The notes under the pieces: generated by a model | What the model saw: only the letters and a program-made list of their open reading frames with translations | Database searches by the model: none | Told to the model about the DNA's origin: nothing | Part shown: positions 18,083 to 28,552 of the stretch, piece after piece | How positions within the stretch are numbered: position 1 is the first letter of the stretch | Layout: every line of letters begins with the position of its first letter | DNA from: BRH-c25 sp035627615 | Lineage (GTDB): Bacteria > Bacillota > Clostridia > Lutisporales > Lutisporaceae | Assembly (NCBI GenBank): GCA_035627615.1 | Contig: DASPLL010000086.1 | Coordinates: 62,001-126,000 of the forward strand | Reading direction: 5' to 3' | Length of the DNA stretch: 64,000 nt | Translations under genes and position numbers: made by a program

Positions 18083-18364
18083 ATGCTTAAGAGAATAAAG
18101 CTTACTATACAATATCTGAAGGACAAAAATGTTTCTTTCATAAAGAAACTGTTGATAATCGGAAGCCTGCTTTATCTTGTTTTTCCGGTCGATATTGTTC
18201 CTGATTATTTGATCGGGCTTGGGATATTGGACGATATAACAGTGCTATCCTTCGTATGGATAGCATTGAAATCCGAGCTGGATGAGTACGGCAGGGGAAA
18301 AGTCACAGAAAACAGCAGGAAGCAGAAGGTGATACCCTTTGAAAACAGAAGAAAAGGCGAATGA
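18083..18364 (+). CDS. DUF1232 (YkvA-type) small membrane protein
   Basis: 93 aa. A basic N-terminus is followed by one hydrophobic stretch with LYLVFPVDIVPDYLIGLGIL and DDITVLSFVW, the diagnostic DUF1232 block. Function unknown. The ATG at 18083 follows AGAGAGG. It is probably co-transcribed with the CapA-like gene 12 bp downstream. Confidence 0.85.
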   Translation: MLKRIKLTIQYLKDKNVSFIKKLLIIGSLLYLVFPVDIVPDYLIGLGILDDITVLSFVWIALKSELDEYGRGKVTENSRKQKVIPFENRRKGE

Positions 18365-18376
18365 TAGGGTGAAGAA

Positions 18377-19453
18377 ATGAAAAAGATAGCAGCTTTAGTT
18401 GCCATTATAATAATGCTTATTATTTTCGGCTGTTCAGCGGCAGATGTTGAACAGGGAAGTGAGCAGAGTGTCCAGGATAATGTAGAGGACGGCACATTCC
18501 GGGAAACTGTGCAGCAGGAGAAGGAACAGGAGGAATTGGTGCTTTCTTTTGTCGGAGATATCATGTTTGATAAATCTGTTGCAGGTTTTATCAAGTCAAA
18601 AGGAGAGGACTATGTCTTCCAGGGCTATGAAAAACATTTCAAAAGCAGCGATATTGTATTTGGAAACCTGGAGACATCTCTCAGCAATAATGGGAAGCCC
18701 ATGGAGGATAAGGAATACACCTTCAGAAGCAGCCCTAAGCTTGCACCTTTCCTGAAAAAGTATAATTTTTATGTCATGAGTATTGCTAATAATCATGTGC
18801 TTGATTATGGCCGTACTGCATTCACCGATACAATGAAGACACTGAAGGATAACGATATCAGCTATGGAGGAGGTGGCTACAACAAGAAAGAAGCCACAGA
18901 AGGTGTTGTCATCGAGAAGAAAGGTATGAAGATCGGTTTTATTGCTTTTACCGGAGTTGTACCCAATGTCGACTGGTATGCAGGAACTAAAAGGTCCGGC
19001 ATAATAGGAGCTTACAAGGTTCATGAAGCAGAGGTACTTCAAGCGGTCAATGATTTAAGGTCAAAATGTGACCTTCTGGTAGTCTCGCTGCATTGGGGGA
19101 AGGAAGGTGCCACAATTGTGAGGAAGCAGGAGTCGGAGCTTGCTCACAAGCTGGTCGATGCAGGCGTTGATGTGGTAATGGGGCACCATCCCCATGTAGT
19201 GCAGCCTTTTGAATTATATAAAGACAAACTGATACTTTATAGCCTGGGAAACTTCATCTTCACGACTTCATATTCGGAAATATGCAATAAGACTGTTATG
19301 GCAACCGTAAGATTTGATATGAGCGGCAAGCTGAAGTCTGTAGAAGCGGTGCCGGGTATGGTAAAATGGGGCAGGCCTGCTCCGATGGAGGAGACTCAGG
19401 GAAGAGAGTTCCTGGACTATCTTAATAAAATGAATATCAATATAAAATTATAA
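18377..19453 (+). CDS. CapA-family lipoprotein (PGA_cap metallophosphoesterase fold)
   Basis: 358 aa. A lipoprotein signal ending IIFGCSA precedes an acidic linker and the PGA_cap domain: LSFVGDIMFD, FGNLETSLS, ANNHVLDYG, SLHWGKE, GHHPHVVQPFE and YSLGNFIF. These are the metal-binding and active-site motifs of CapA/PgsA-like proteins. No capB/capC genes are nearby, so poly-gamma-glutamate synthesis is not implied. Surface-anchored. Confidence 0.9.
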   Translation: MKKIAALVAIIIMLIIFGCSAADVEQGSEQSVQDNVEDGTFRETVQQEKEQEELVLSFVGDIMFDKSVAGFIKSKGEDYVFQGYEKHFKSSDIVFGNLETSLSNNGKPMEDKEYTFRSSPKLAPFLKKYNFYVMSIANNHVLDYGRTAFTDTMKTLKDNDISYGGGGYNKKEATEGVVIEKKGMKIGFIAFTGVVPNVDWYAGTKRSGIIGAYKVHEAEVLQAVNDLRSKCDLLVVSLHWGKEGATIVRKQESELAHKLVDAGVDVVMGHHPHVVQPFELYKDKLILYSLGNFIFTTSYSEICNKTVMATVRFDMSGKLKSVEAVPGMVKWGRPAPMEETQGREFLDYLNKMNINIKL

Positions 19454-19489
19454 TAAATTGATTCAAAATAAAGCGAGGAGGGGATGTAT

Positions 19490-21439
19490 ATGAGCGGTCA
19501 ACCCCTTGGCTCCTATGATGCTTATCTTTTCAGGGAGGGAAATCACTACAGGAGTTATGATTTCCTTGGCGCACATCTTGTCAATATTGATGGTGCTGAC
19601 GGGGCTGTTTTCCGGGTATGGGCTCCAAATGCCGCCGACGTGAGGCTTATTGGGGAATTCAACGATTGGAACGGAACCGGCAGCACAATGTCAAAAGCCG
19701 ATGATACAGGCATATGGTCAATATTTGTTCCCGGTGCAAAAGAGTGGGACATGTACAAGTATGAGATACATACCGCAGATGGAAGGGTTCTTGAAAAGTC
19801 GGACCCTTATGCTTTCTATTCAGAGCTGCGGCCTGGCAAAGCTTCAAAGTTGGTTTCCTTAAGCGACTTCAACTGGAATGACGGAAACTGGATGGAGCGC
19901 CGTAAAAGCATGAATATCTATGAAAGCCCTGTAAGCATTTATGAAGTTCATGCAGGCTCATGGAGGCAAAAGCCCGATGGAGAGTTTTATACATACAGGG
20001 AGCTTGCTGATGAACTGGTCGTCTATGTAAAGGACATGGGCTATACCCACATTGAACTGCTGCCTGTAACGGAATACCCTTTTGACGGCTCCTGGGGTTA
20101 TCAGGCCACGGGTTATTATTCACCTACAAGCAGGTATGGCTCCCACTATGACCTGATGTATCTTGTTGACAAGTGCCATCAGGAAGGTATAGGAGTGATA
20201 ATGGATTGGGTTCCCGGGCATTTCTGCAAGGATGACAATGGACTGAGATTGTTCGATGGTACTACCCTCTATGAGTATGGCGATCCCAGAAAAGGTGAGA
20301 ACTACGGTTGGGGTACCTGTCATTTTGACCTGGGAAGACCGGAGGTGCACAGCTTCCTGATATCCAATGCCGTTTTCTGGTTCGAGGTTTATCATATTGA
20401 CGGGCTGAGAGTAGATGCGGTTGCAAGCATTCTGTATCTTGATTATGAGAGAAAGCAGGGAGAATGGGTACCCAATAAGCACGGCGGCAGGGAAAACCTT
20501 GAAGCGGTGGATTTTATCAGGAAACTCAATAAAACTGTTTTTGAATACTATCCAAATGTATTGATGATTGCCGAGGAGTCAACCACCTGGCCTCTGGTGA
20601 CAGCTCCTACCTATCTTGGGGGACTTGGCTTCAACTATAAATGGAATATGGGCTGGATGAACGATATGCTGAAGTACATGGCTATGGACCCGGTACATAG
20701 GAAATGGCACCACAATCTCATAACCTTTTCACTTATGTATGCATATACCGAGAATTATATCCTTCCGCTGTCCCATGATGAAGTGGTCCATGGGAAAAAA
20801 TCACTTCTGGATAAAATGCCGGGGGATTATTGGCAGAAGTTCGCAAATCTCAGGGTATTCCTCGGTTATATGGCCGCACATCCCGGAAAGAAGCTGCTCT
20901 TTATGGGAGGGGAGCTGGGGCAGTTCATAGAATGGCGGTATGATTCAGGCTTGGACTGGCTGCTGCTGGACTACAAAATGCATAGGGAAATGCAGCATTA
21001 TGTGAAAGCACTCAATGATATTTATCTGAAGGAATCGGCATTATGGGAGCTGGATCACGTGTTTGAAGGCTTCGAATGGATCGATCCGAATAATTACAAC
21101 CAGAGCATAATAATCTTCATGCGTAAAGCAAAAATATCAAAGGACACGGTTATTGTGATATGCAACTTTACTCCGGTGGTTTATGAGAACTATATTATCG
21201 GGGTGCCTGAAAGCGGCGATTATATTGAGGTCTTCAACAGTGATTGGAAGGAGTTCGGAGGTTCTGACCAGAGAAACCCGGGTGTAATCTGTACCAGCAA
21301 ACAGAAATGGCAGAATCAGCCTCACTCTATGGAAATAAAGGTACCGCCCCTGGCAGTAGTATATTTCAAAGCTGCAGGTATGAAGGAGGAAGTAGAAGAA
21401 CTGGAGGAAGCGGAACAACTGGAGCTTGAATTAACGTAG
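19490..21439 (+). CDS. glgB: 1,4-alpha-glucan branching enzyme
   Basis: 649 aa. A CBM48 domain (GAVFRVWAPNAADVRLIGEFN) precedes a GH13 barrel with the nucleophile in GLRVDAVASILYLDY, the acid in IAEEST and LPLSHDEVVHGK, then a C-terminal beta domain. Forms alpha-1,6 branches in glycogen. ATG at 19490 is preferred because GGAGGGG (19478-19483) abuts the ATG at 19484. First gene of a glycogen cluster. No glgA (glycogen synthase) is present in the window. Confidence 0.96.
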   Translation: MSGQPLGSYDAYLFREGNHYRSYDFLGAHLVNIDGADGAVFRVWAPNAADVRLIGEFNDWNGTGSTMSKADDTGIWSIFVPGAKEWDMYKYEIHTADGRVLEKSDPYAFYSELRPGKASKLVSLSDFNWNDGNWMERRKSMNIYESPVSIYEVHAGSWRQKPDGEFYTYRELADELVVYVKDMGYTHIELLPVTEYPFDGSWGYQATGYYSPTSRYGSHYDLMYLVDKCHQEGIGVIMDWVPGHFCKDDNGLRLFDGTTLYEYGDPRKGENYGWGTCHFDLGRPEVHSFLISNAVFWFEVYHIDGLRVDAVASILYLDYERKQGEWVPNKHGGRENLEAVDFIRKLNKTVFEYYPNVLMIAEESTTWPLVTAPTYLGGLGFNYKWNMGWMNDMLKYMAMDPVHRKWHHNLITFSLMYAYTENYILPLSHDEVVHGKKSLLDKMPGDYWQKFANLRVFLGYMAAHPGKKLLFMGGELGQFIEWRYDSGLDWLLLDYKMHREMQHYVKALNDIYLKESALWELDHVFEGFEWIDPNNYNQSIIIFMRKAKISKDTVIVICNFTPVVYENYIIGVPESGDYIEVFNSDWKEFGGSDQRNPGVICTSKQKWQNQPHSMEIKVPPLAVVYFKAAGMKEEVEELEEAEQLELELT

Positions 21440-21487
21440 TACTGAATATGGTTACTCGTTTCGTGTTGCGCGTTTCACTATTTAAGC

Positions 21488-21553
21488 AGAGCTTCGAAGT
21501 CTGTAGGGGCGATTCATGAATCGCCCCTACCCCGCAACTCGTAACCCGCAACC
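21488..21553. repeat. Intergenic repeat with perfect 28-bp palindrome
   Basis: The palindrome at 21503-21530 has 14-bp arms beginning GTAGGGGCGATTCA. It is followed by CGCAACTCGTAACCCGCAAC-type text. Shares its core with 18012-18031. Confidence 0.75.
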
Positions 21554-21642
21554 AATGTTCATTGTAATGGCAAGTTAAAGAATATTTTATGACGAACACT
21601 AATAAGTATGGGTATACTTAAATTTTAGGAGGAGGGGTATGC

Positions 21643-22812
21643 ATGAGGAAAAAAGAATGGATTGCCATGATTCTCGCTGGTGGACAGGGCAGCAGGCTTA
21701 CGTTGCTGACAAAGAAGATTGCAAAGCCCGCTGTATACTTTGGAGGTAAATACAGGATCATAGATTTTGTATTGAGCAATTGCTCAAATTCAGGAATTGA
21801 TACTGTAGGAGTATTGACTCAGTATCAGCCGCTGGTATTGAACACTTATATAGGGATAGGAAGTCCATGGGACCTGGATAGAAAAACAGGCGGAGTCACA
21901 CTGCTGCCGCCATATGTGAATGAAAAGGGCGGAGAATGGTATAAAGGCACAGCCAATGCAATATACCAGAATATCAATTTCATTGACGAATACGATCCTG
22001 ATTATGTTGTAGTGCTTTCAGGCGATCACATATATAAAATGGATTATACAAAGATGCTGGCCTACCATAAGGAAAAATCAGCGGATGTCACCATTGCAGT
22101 CGTAGCAGTTCCATGGGAGGAGACCGACAGGTTCGGAATCATGAATACTGAGGCCGACAATAGAATATATGAGTTTGATGAAAAACCCAAAAAGGCGAAA
22201 AACAACCTGGCTTCAATGGGTATCTATATTTTCAGCTGGGAGATTCTGCGGAAATACCTTATTGAGGATGAAGCGGACCTGAAATCAAGCAATGACTTCG
22301 GTAAAAATATCATACCTCAGATGCTGAATAATGGAATAAAGCTTTATGCATATCCCTTTTCAGGCTATTGGAAGGACGTTGGAACTATAGAAAGCTTATG
22401 GGAAGCCAATATGGACCTGTTGAAGGAAGACAATGAGCTTAAGCTTTTTGATCCTAAATGGAAAATATATTCTGTAAACCCTATAAGACCACCTCATTAT
22501 ATGGGAGAAACGGCTGTTGTAAAGAATTCCATGGTGGGTGAAGGCTGCGTCATATATGGAGAAGTCAGAAACTCAGTGTTGTTCCCCGGAGTCTACGTGG
22601 GCAGGGACACAAAGGTTATTGATACTGTGGTGATGCCAAAGGTTACAATTGGTGACAATGTTACGGTGGAGCGGGCTATAATAGGCCTGGAATCTGTGAT
22701 CAAAAACGGCTGCAGGATTGGCGACGGAACATCCAAGGCAATAACCCTTGTTGGGGAATATGAGAAGCTGCCTGAAGGCGCTGCTTATAATGATGAGTAT
22801 AGAATAGATTGA
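21643..22812 (+). CDS. glgC: Glucose-1-phosphate adenylyltransferase, catalytic subunit
   Basis: 389 aa. Makes ADP-glucose from ATP and glucose-1-phosphate for glycogen. Nucleotide-binding ILAGGQGSRLTLLTKKIAKP, YRIIDFVLSNC, the catalytic SGDHIYKMDY, FDEKPKKA and FSGYWKDVGT are visible, followed by a C-terminal left-handed beta-helix. Ribosome binding site GGAGGAGGGG. Paired with glgD 13 bp downstream; clostridial enzymes are often GlgC/GlgD hetero-oligomers. Confidence 0.96.
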   Translation: MRKKEWIAMILAGGQGSRLTLLTKKIAKPAVYFGGKYRIIDFVLSNCSNSGIDTVGVLTQYQPLVLNTYIGIGSPWDLDRKTGGVTLLPPYVNEKGGEWYKGTANAIYQNINFIDEYDPDYVVVLSGDHIYKMDYTKMLAYHKEKSADVTIAVVAVPWEETDRFGIMNTEADNRIYEFDEKPKKAKNNLASMGIYIFSWEILRKYLIEDEADLKSSNDFGKNIIPQMLNNGIKLYAYPFSGYWKDVGTIESLWEANMDLLKEDNELKLFDPKWKIYSVNPIRPPHYMGETAVVKNSMVGEGCVIYGEVRNSVLFPGVYVGRDTKVIDTVVMPKVTIGDNVTVERAIIGLESVIKNGCRIGDGTSKAITLVGEYEKLPEGAAYNDEYRID

Positions 22813-22825
22813 GGGAGGGGTAATC

Positions 22826-23944
22826 ATGCTGGATTATATGGGAATCGTCAATCTAATAGACAGAGAGGACAATATCAAGGAACTGACCTACAACAGGCCT
22901 ATAGCTTCAATACCGATAGCCGGAAGATACAGAATGATAGATTTTGCTCTTTCAAATCTGGTGAATTCGGGGATACAGAATATAAGCATATTCACACAGC
23001 ATAAATACAGATCGCTGCTGGATCACCTGGGAACAGGAAAGGCCTGGGACCTGGACAGAAAGAATGACGGCCTTTTCATTATGACGCCGATGCTTAACCC
23101 TTACAACACGGGTATCGGCAGGGGGGATATCGAAAATTTTAAAAATCACATAGACTATATTCATTTAAGCAAACAAAACAATATCATAATGACAGGCAGC
23201 AGCATGGTGTACAATCTGAATTATGATAAGGCAATAAAGTACCACAATGAAACAGGAGCGGACATAACTGTCATATATAAGGAAGCAAGCGACTGCACTG
23301 AGGATTTTCAATATTGCAGTTCACTGGTCTTTAATGAAGAAGGCAGGATCATAAGCAGCGATTTGAACCGTGGGAAAGAAAGTGAATGCAATATATCCAT
23401 GGATATATTCATAATGAAAAAAGAGCTTTTCCTGGATATAGTCAACACCTGTGTGTCAAGGGGCGATTGTGATTACTTCAAGCAGGCGGTGCGCAACAAT
23501 CTGGATAAGCTAAAGGTCTACGGATATAAGTTTGAAGGATATGCGGCCTGTGTCAATTCAATACGCAGCTATTACAAGACAAGTATGCAGGTTTTGAATC
23601 TGGATATTTCAAAGGAGCTGTTCTTCAAAAATGGTCTAGTATATACAAAAGTAAAGGATGAACCGCCTACAAAATATGCTGCCAATGCCAATGTGGTGAA
23701 TTCGCTGGTGGCAAACGGATGTGTAATAGACGGTCAGATTGAGAACAGTATTATATTCCGTAGTGTTAAGATTAAAAAAGGGGCAGTGGTAAAAGACAGT
23801 ATATTGATGCAGAACTGTATTATAGAAGAAGATGTTCTACTGCGGGATGTGATACTGGATAAAGGCGTGAAGGTGACTAAAAACAAACATCTTAATGGAG
23901 ATGTGAATTATCCCATAGTCATTGAGAAAAAAGCGATAATATAG
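22826..23944 (+). CDS. glgD: GlgD-type regulatory subunit of ADP-glucose pyrophosphorylase
   Basis: 372 aa. Homologous to GlgC along its length (YRMIDFALSNLVNSGI) but lacks the GGxGxRL nucleotide loop and the catalytic SGDH, where it has MTGSSMVYNLNY. This marks the non-catalytic GlgD subunit that modulates GlgC. The C-terminal hexapeptide-type repeats are present. Immediately downstream of glgC and followed by a strong terminator. Confidence 0.93.
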   Translation: MLDYMGIVNLIDREDNIKELTYNRPIASIPIAGRYRMIDFALSNLVNSGIQNISIFTQHKYRSLLDHLGTGKAWDLDRKNDGLFIMTPMLNPYNTGIGRGDIENFKNHIDYIHLSKQNNIIMTGSSMVYNLNYDKAIKYHNETGADITVIYKEASDCTEDFQYCSSLVFNEEGRIISSDLNRGKESECNISMDIFIMKKELFLDIVNTCVSRGDCDYFKQAVRNNLDKLKVYGYKFEGYAACVNSIRSYYKTSMQVLNLDISKELFFKNGLVYTKVKDEPPTKYAANANVVNSLVANGCVIDGQIENSIIFRSVKIKKGAVVKDSILMQNCIIEEDVLLRDVILDKGVKVTKNKHLNGDVNYPIVIEKKAII

Positions 23945-23985
23945 TAAAAATATAGTGATAATATAGTGTTAATGTGATGAATGGC

Positions 23986-24012
23986 AAAAGAGCGCAAAAC
24001 CTGCGCTCTTTT
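23986..24012 (+). terminator. Terminator after glgD
   Basis: Perfect 11-bp stem AAAAGAGCGCA / TGCGCTCTTTT ending in a T-run. Separates glgBCD from the glgP unit. Confidence 0.88.
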
Positions 24013-24151
24013 CATATCATGGATATACGAAAAAAACCTGCAATTTTTACCCATAGTTTATATTTTGAAGATATTGTATAATAAATAGAAATAATTAATA
24101 TTTTTTGGATAAATCTCGGAAATATTTATGCTGAATATCTAGGAGGAAAGT

Positions 24152-26578
24152 ATGACTATTAGTAAGGATAGATTTAAGGAAGATTATTTGAAAAAATTGA
24201 TGACGATGCATGCAAAAAGCTTTGAAGAAGCATCGAATAACGACAGGTATTCGGCATTGGGAAGTCTTATAAGGGATTATGCCACACAGGACTGGGTTAA
24301 GACCAATGAAGAATACCATAATAAAAATGCAAAGCAGGTGTATTACTTCTCAATTGAATTCCTGCTGGGAAGACTGCTGGGCAACAATCTGGTCAATCTG
24401 GGCCTGGAGGAAGTGTGCGAGGAAGTGCTTAAAGAGCTTGGCTGTACTCTTAAGGATATAAAATCTGCCGAGCCTGATGCAGGACTCGGAAACGGAGGGC
24501 TTGGAAGACTTGCCGCCTGTTTTCTGGATTCCATGGCTTCCACCGGCATACCCGGCCATGGCTGTGGAATCAGGTACAAGTATGGTCTTTTTCAGCAGAA
24601 GATAGTTGACGGCTATCAGGTGGAGCTGCCTGAGAACTGGCTCCGGGAGGGAAATGTCTGGGAGATGAGGAAGGCCGACAAGGCAGTGGAAGTACGGTTC
24701 GGTGGTGAAGTAACGACCGATTATAAGGATAACAAGCTTGAATTCAGGCATGAGAACTATGAGACCGTACTGGCTGTCCCATATGATACACCTGTTACAG
24801 GCTACAGGAATGGGACTGTTAATACCCTAAGGCTCTGGAGTGCGGAAAATCCTGAGAAGGACTTTGATTTATCCTCCTTCAGCAGGGGAGACTACATGAA
24901 GGCAGTAGAGCATAAATATTCTGTGGAGGCCATTTCACAGGTGCTGTATCCGGATGACAGCTATGCTGAGGGCAGAAAGCTGAGACTCAAGCAGCAGTAT
25001 TTCTTTGTGTCCGCGGGATTGCAAAGCATTATAAGGACCTACAAGCATGTAAACCGGAGCATCAGGGATTTTGATGAAAAGGTGGCAATACACATAAATG
25101 ACACACATCCGGCAGTTGCAATACCCGAACTCATGAGGATACTCATGGATGAGGAGGGGGTTGACTGGGATACTGCCTGGAAGATAACCACCAATACGAT
25201 CTCCTACACTAATCATACCATTTTATCTGAAGCCTTGGAGAAATGGCCTATTGACATGTTCAAGTCAATGCTGCCGAGGATTTATTTGATAGTGGAGGAA
25301 ATAAACGAGAGGTTTTGCAAGGACCTATGGAACAGGTATCCCGGGCAGTGGGACAAGATATCAAGAATGGCTATTACAGCCGATGGATACGTTAAAATGG
25401 CCCATCTGGCAATAGTGGGGAGCCATAGTGTCAACGGGGTTGCCAAAATCCATACTGAAATATTGAAAAAGCAGGAGCTTGCGGATTTCTATCATTTTTA
25501 CCCATATAAATTCAACAACAAAACAAACGGGATCACCCACAGAAGATGGCTTCTAAAGTCAAATCCTGAGCTTGCACAGCTTCTCAGGGATACAATAGGT
25601 ACCGGCTGGGCAAAGCATCCTACTGACCTTATAAAATTCCTGAAATACCAGGACGATCCGGCCGTGCAGGAAAAGGTAAGGCAGATAAAGCTGAACAACA
25701 AGCTGGAGCTGGCGAAGATTATAAAGCAGAAATACTCTATAGATGTAGATGCAAATTCGATATTCGATGTTCAGATAAAAAGGCTCCATGCTTATAAGAG
25801 ACAGCTTCTGAACGTACTTCATATAATGCATCTGTATAACTGCCTGAGGGAGGATCCGAAGCTATCCATAATACCAAGGACCTTCATTTTCGGTGCCAAG
25901 GCGGCACCGGGCTACCAGCTGGCAAAGCAGGAGATAAAACTTATTAATACCCTCGCTGATAAAATAAATAATGACAAAAGTATTGATAATAAGCTTAAGG
26001 TAGTATTTATGGAAGACTACAAGGTATCCCTGGCGGAAAAGATCATACCGGCTGCTGATGTAAGTGAGCAGATATCAACTACCACAAAGGAAGCCTCTGG
26101 CACAGGGAACATGAAGCTCATGATGAATGGGGCCATTACTGTTGCCACTCTTGATGGAGCAAACATCGAGATAAGGGATGAGGTGAGGGATGAAAACATA
26201 ATAATATTCGGAATGACGGATAAGGAAGTGCTTGATTATTACAAGCATGGAGGGTACAGTGCAATTGAACAGTACAACAGAGATCCGCGTATTAAGGCTG
26301 TTGTAGACCAGCTTATAAACGGATTCTTCCCTGTGAGCAATGTTGAGTTCATGGATATATACAACCATCTGCTGCTGCATAATGATGAATATTTTGTGCT
26401 GAAGGACTTCAATGCCTATGTGGAAGCACATAAATGGGTGGATGAGCTTTACAGGCAGAAAACCAAGTGGACCAGGATGAGCATAAACAATATAGCCCAT
26501 TCAGGAGTTTTCTCCAGCGACAGTACAATATCCGAATATGCTACCGGCATATGGGGAGTCAAAAGGGTGATTATATGA
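24152..26578 (+). CDS. glgP: Glycogen/maltodextrin phosphorylase
   Basis: 808 aa, GT35 family. Releases glucose-1-phosphate from alpha-1,4-glucan. Seen: SIEFLLGRLLGNNL, AGLGNGGLGRLAACF, KFNNKTNGITHRRWL and the PLP site EASGTGNMKLMMNGA. Full length. Its stop codon overlaps the start of the GH13 gene (ATGA), showing translational coupling and joint glycogen breakdown. Confidence 0.96.
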   Translation: MTISKDRFKEDYLKKLMTMHAKSFEEASNNDRYSALGSLIRDYATQDWVKTNEEYHNKNAKQVYYFSIEFLLGRLLGNNLVNLGLEEVCEEVLKELGCTLKDIKSAEPDAGLGNGGLGRLAACFLDSMASTGIPGHGCGIRYKYGLFQQKIVDGYQVELPENWLREGNVWEMRKADKAVEVRFGGEVTTDYKDNKLEFRHENYETVLAVPYDTPVTGYRNGTVNTLRLWSAENPEKDFDLSSFSRGDYMKAVEHKYSVEAISQVLYPDDSYAEGRKLRLKQQYFFVSAGLQSIIRTYKHVNRSIRDFDEKVAIHINDTHPAVAIPELMRILMDEEGVDWDTAWKITTNTISYTNHTILSEALEKWPIDMFKSMLPRIYLIVEEINERFCKDLWNRYPGQWDKISRMAITADGYVKMAHLAIVGSHSVNGVAKIHTEILKKQELADFYHFYPYKFNNKTNGITHRRWLLKSNPELAQLLRDTIGTGWAKHPTDLIKFLKYQDDPAVQEKVRQIKLNNKLELAKIIKQKYSIDVDANSIFDVQIKRLHAYKRQLLNVLHIMHLYNCLREDPKLSIIPRTFIFGAKAAPGYQLAKQEIKLINTLADKINNDKSIDNKLKVVFMEDYKVSLAEKIIPAADVSEQISTTTKEASGTGNMKLMMNGAITVATLDGANIEIRDEVRDENIIIFGMTDKEVLDYYKHGGYSAIEQYNRDPRIKAVVDQLINGFFPVSNVEFMDIYNHLLLHNDEYFVLKDFNAYVEAHKWVDELYRQKTKWTRMSINNIAHSGVFSSDSTISEYATGIWGVKRVII

Positions 26579-28536
26579 CGGATATACAGATTTTTCACAA
26601 TTCCCATGAGGAGAAATACCGCTTCCCTTTCGGAGCAGTTCCCTGCAGCAGCAAGGTAAGTCTCGGGCTGACGATAAAAAGCACAAAGCCTGTTAATTCT
26701 GCAGAGGTGATAGTTAGCCCTGAGAGCGGCAGTGAACAGAGGAGACCTATGACTATCCTGAATGGACAGGGGGAAGGGCTGCACTACACGGCTTATATAG
26801 ATATTCCCGGTGAGCCGGGACTTTTATGGTACTATTTTGAACTGGTCATAGGCGGAGAAAAGTTTTTTTATGGAAATAATGAAAGATCATCAGGAGGTAT
26901 TGGGCGCTTGTACAGCACAATACCTGCCGGATATCAGATCACAGTATACATGGGAGAGGCAAAAACCCCCCATTGGTATAAGAAGGCAATAATGTACCAG
27001 ATATTCGTGGACCGGTTCAGAAACGGCAGCAAGGACGGCAAGGTCCAAAATCCCAAGAGGAACAGCTTCATATATGCAAATTGGGAGGATACTCCCACAT
27101 ATATAAAGGACTGTGAGAAGGGCTCAATAGACCGGTGGGACTTTTTCGGAGGGAATCTTCAGGGAGTGATGGACAGACTGGAGTACCTTAAAGAGCTTGG
27201 TATCACTGTTATTTACCTGAACCCTATTTTTGAGGCTCCAAGCAATCATAAGTATGATACTGCTGATTACAAAAGGATAGACCCTATGTTCGGCAGCAAT
27301 GAGGTCTTCAAGGACTTGTGTGAAAGGGCCGGAAAGCTTGGAATATCAATTATGCTGGATGGGGTTTTCAGCCATACCGGCAGCGACAGCTTGTATTTCA
27401 ACAGATACGGCAATTATCCCGGCATTGGAGCATATCAGTCGCCTGAATCTCCTTATAACTCCTGGTACCGTTTCAGATGCTCCAGGGATGACTATGAATG
27501 CTGGTGGGGAGTTGACAACCTGCCCAATGTAAATGAAATGGATCCGGGATATCTGGATTTTATAATCACAGGGCAGGACAGCGTCATTAAGTATTGGATG
27601 GAGCTTGGAGCAAAGGGCTGGCGTCTGGATGTGGCAGATGAGCTTCCCGACGAGTTTATCCGTTTGCTCCGGAAGACAATGAAACATAAGGACGCTGATT
27701 CGATACTCATGGGAGAGGTGTGGGAGGATGCATCAAACAAAATAAGCTACGGCAGCAGAAGAGCCTACCTTATGGGAGCGGAACTTGATTCAGTGATGAA
27801 TTACCCCTTCAGGGGAATAATGATAGATTTCTTCAGGGGAAACCATGATGCAAAACGCGCAAATGAGGCGCTGATGAGTATCTATGAAAACTATCCCCTT
27901 CATAATTTCTACTGCAATATGAATCTGATAGGATCACATGATGTTCCAAGGATACTGACAATACTAGGAGAAGCTCCGGAAGAGCAGAATATGTCACAGA
28001 AGGAAAAGGAAAGGTACCGCCTGCCGGAAGGGCAGAGAGCACTTGGAATAGCACGGCTCAAGCTTCTGACACTTATACAGATGACCTTCCCGGGAGTTCC
28101 CTGCATATACTATGGGGATGAAGCCGGACTTGAGGGTTATAGGGATCCGCTGAACAGGGGGACCTATCCCTGGGGTAGTGAGAATCTCGAACTGCTTGAA
28201 TGGTATAAGGCCGTAACCTCCATAAGAAGAAGGTATGATGTTTTAAGCACAGGGAAGTGGATCCCTGTATTGGCTTCCGGGGATGCATTGGGGTATGTCA
28301 GAAAAGTGGAAAATGGCAGGGACATGTTCGGCGAACAGTGTGAGGACAACACCGCTTTTATATTGGTGAACAGGAATAAGGACCACCGGTGCCATATATC
28401 CGTAGATATCGGAGCCTGGAGCAAGGGTATCATGTATGACCTGCTTGACCGCTGCGAGGCCGTTGACTTCATGGATGGCAGACTGGATATTGTACTGGAG
28501 CCCCTGCAGGGGAAGCTATTCATATCAAAACCATAA
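26575..28536 (+). CDS. GH13 maltodextrin hydrolase (neopullulanase/cyclomaltodextrinase-like)
   Basis: 653 aa. An N-terminal CBM34-like domain (about 1-130) precedes a GH13 barrel: YQIFVDRFRNG, LDGVFSHTG, nucleophile in GWRLDVADELP, acid in LMGEVWEDA and IGSHDVPRI. No signal peptide, so it acts in the cytosol on linear or branched maltodextrins. Start at 26575 overlaps the glgP stop as ATGA; an earlier in-frame start at 26467 would run inside glgP. The CamA-like gene begins 16 bp downstream. Confidence 0.9.
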   Translation: MTDIQIFHNSHEEKYRFPFGAVPCSSKVSLGLTIKSTKPVNSAEVIVSPESGSEQRRPMTILNGQGEGLHYTAYIDIPGEPGLLWYYFELVIGGEKFFYGNNERSSGGIGRLYSTIPAGYQITVYMGEAKTPHWYKKAIMYQIFVDRFRNGSKDGKVQNPKRNSFIYANWEDTPTYIKDCEKGSIDRWDFFGGNLQGVMDRLEYLKELGITVIYLNPIFEAPSNHKYDTADYKRIDPMFGSNEVFKDLCERAGKLGISIMLDGVFSHTGSDSLYFNRYGNYPGIGAYQSPESPYNSWYRFRCSRDDYECWWGVDNLPNVNEMDPGYLDFIITGQDSVIKYWMELGAKGWRLDVADELPDEFIRLLRKTMKHKDADSILMGEVWEDASNKISYGSRRAYLMGAELDSVMNYPFRGIMIDFFRGNHDAKRANEALMSIYENYPLHNFYCNMNLIGSHDVPRILTILGEAPEEQNMSQKEKERYRLPEGQRALGIARLKLLTLIQMTFPGVPCIYYGDEAGLEGYRDPLNRGTYPWGSENLELLEWYKAVTSIRRRYDVLSTGKWIPVLASGDALGYVRKVENGRDMFGEQCEDNTAFILVNRNKDHRCHISVDIGAWSKGIMYDLLDRCEAVDFMDGRLDIVLEPLQGKLFISKP

Positions 28537-28552
28537 GTAACAAGAGGTAAAC

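Noticed and set aside
26467..26574. N-terminal extension of the GH13 protein
   Set aside because: It lies inside glgP, is unlike the CBM34 start, and the ATGA overlap at 26575 explains initiation.
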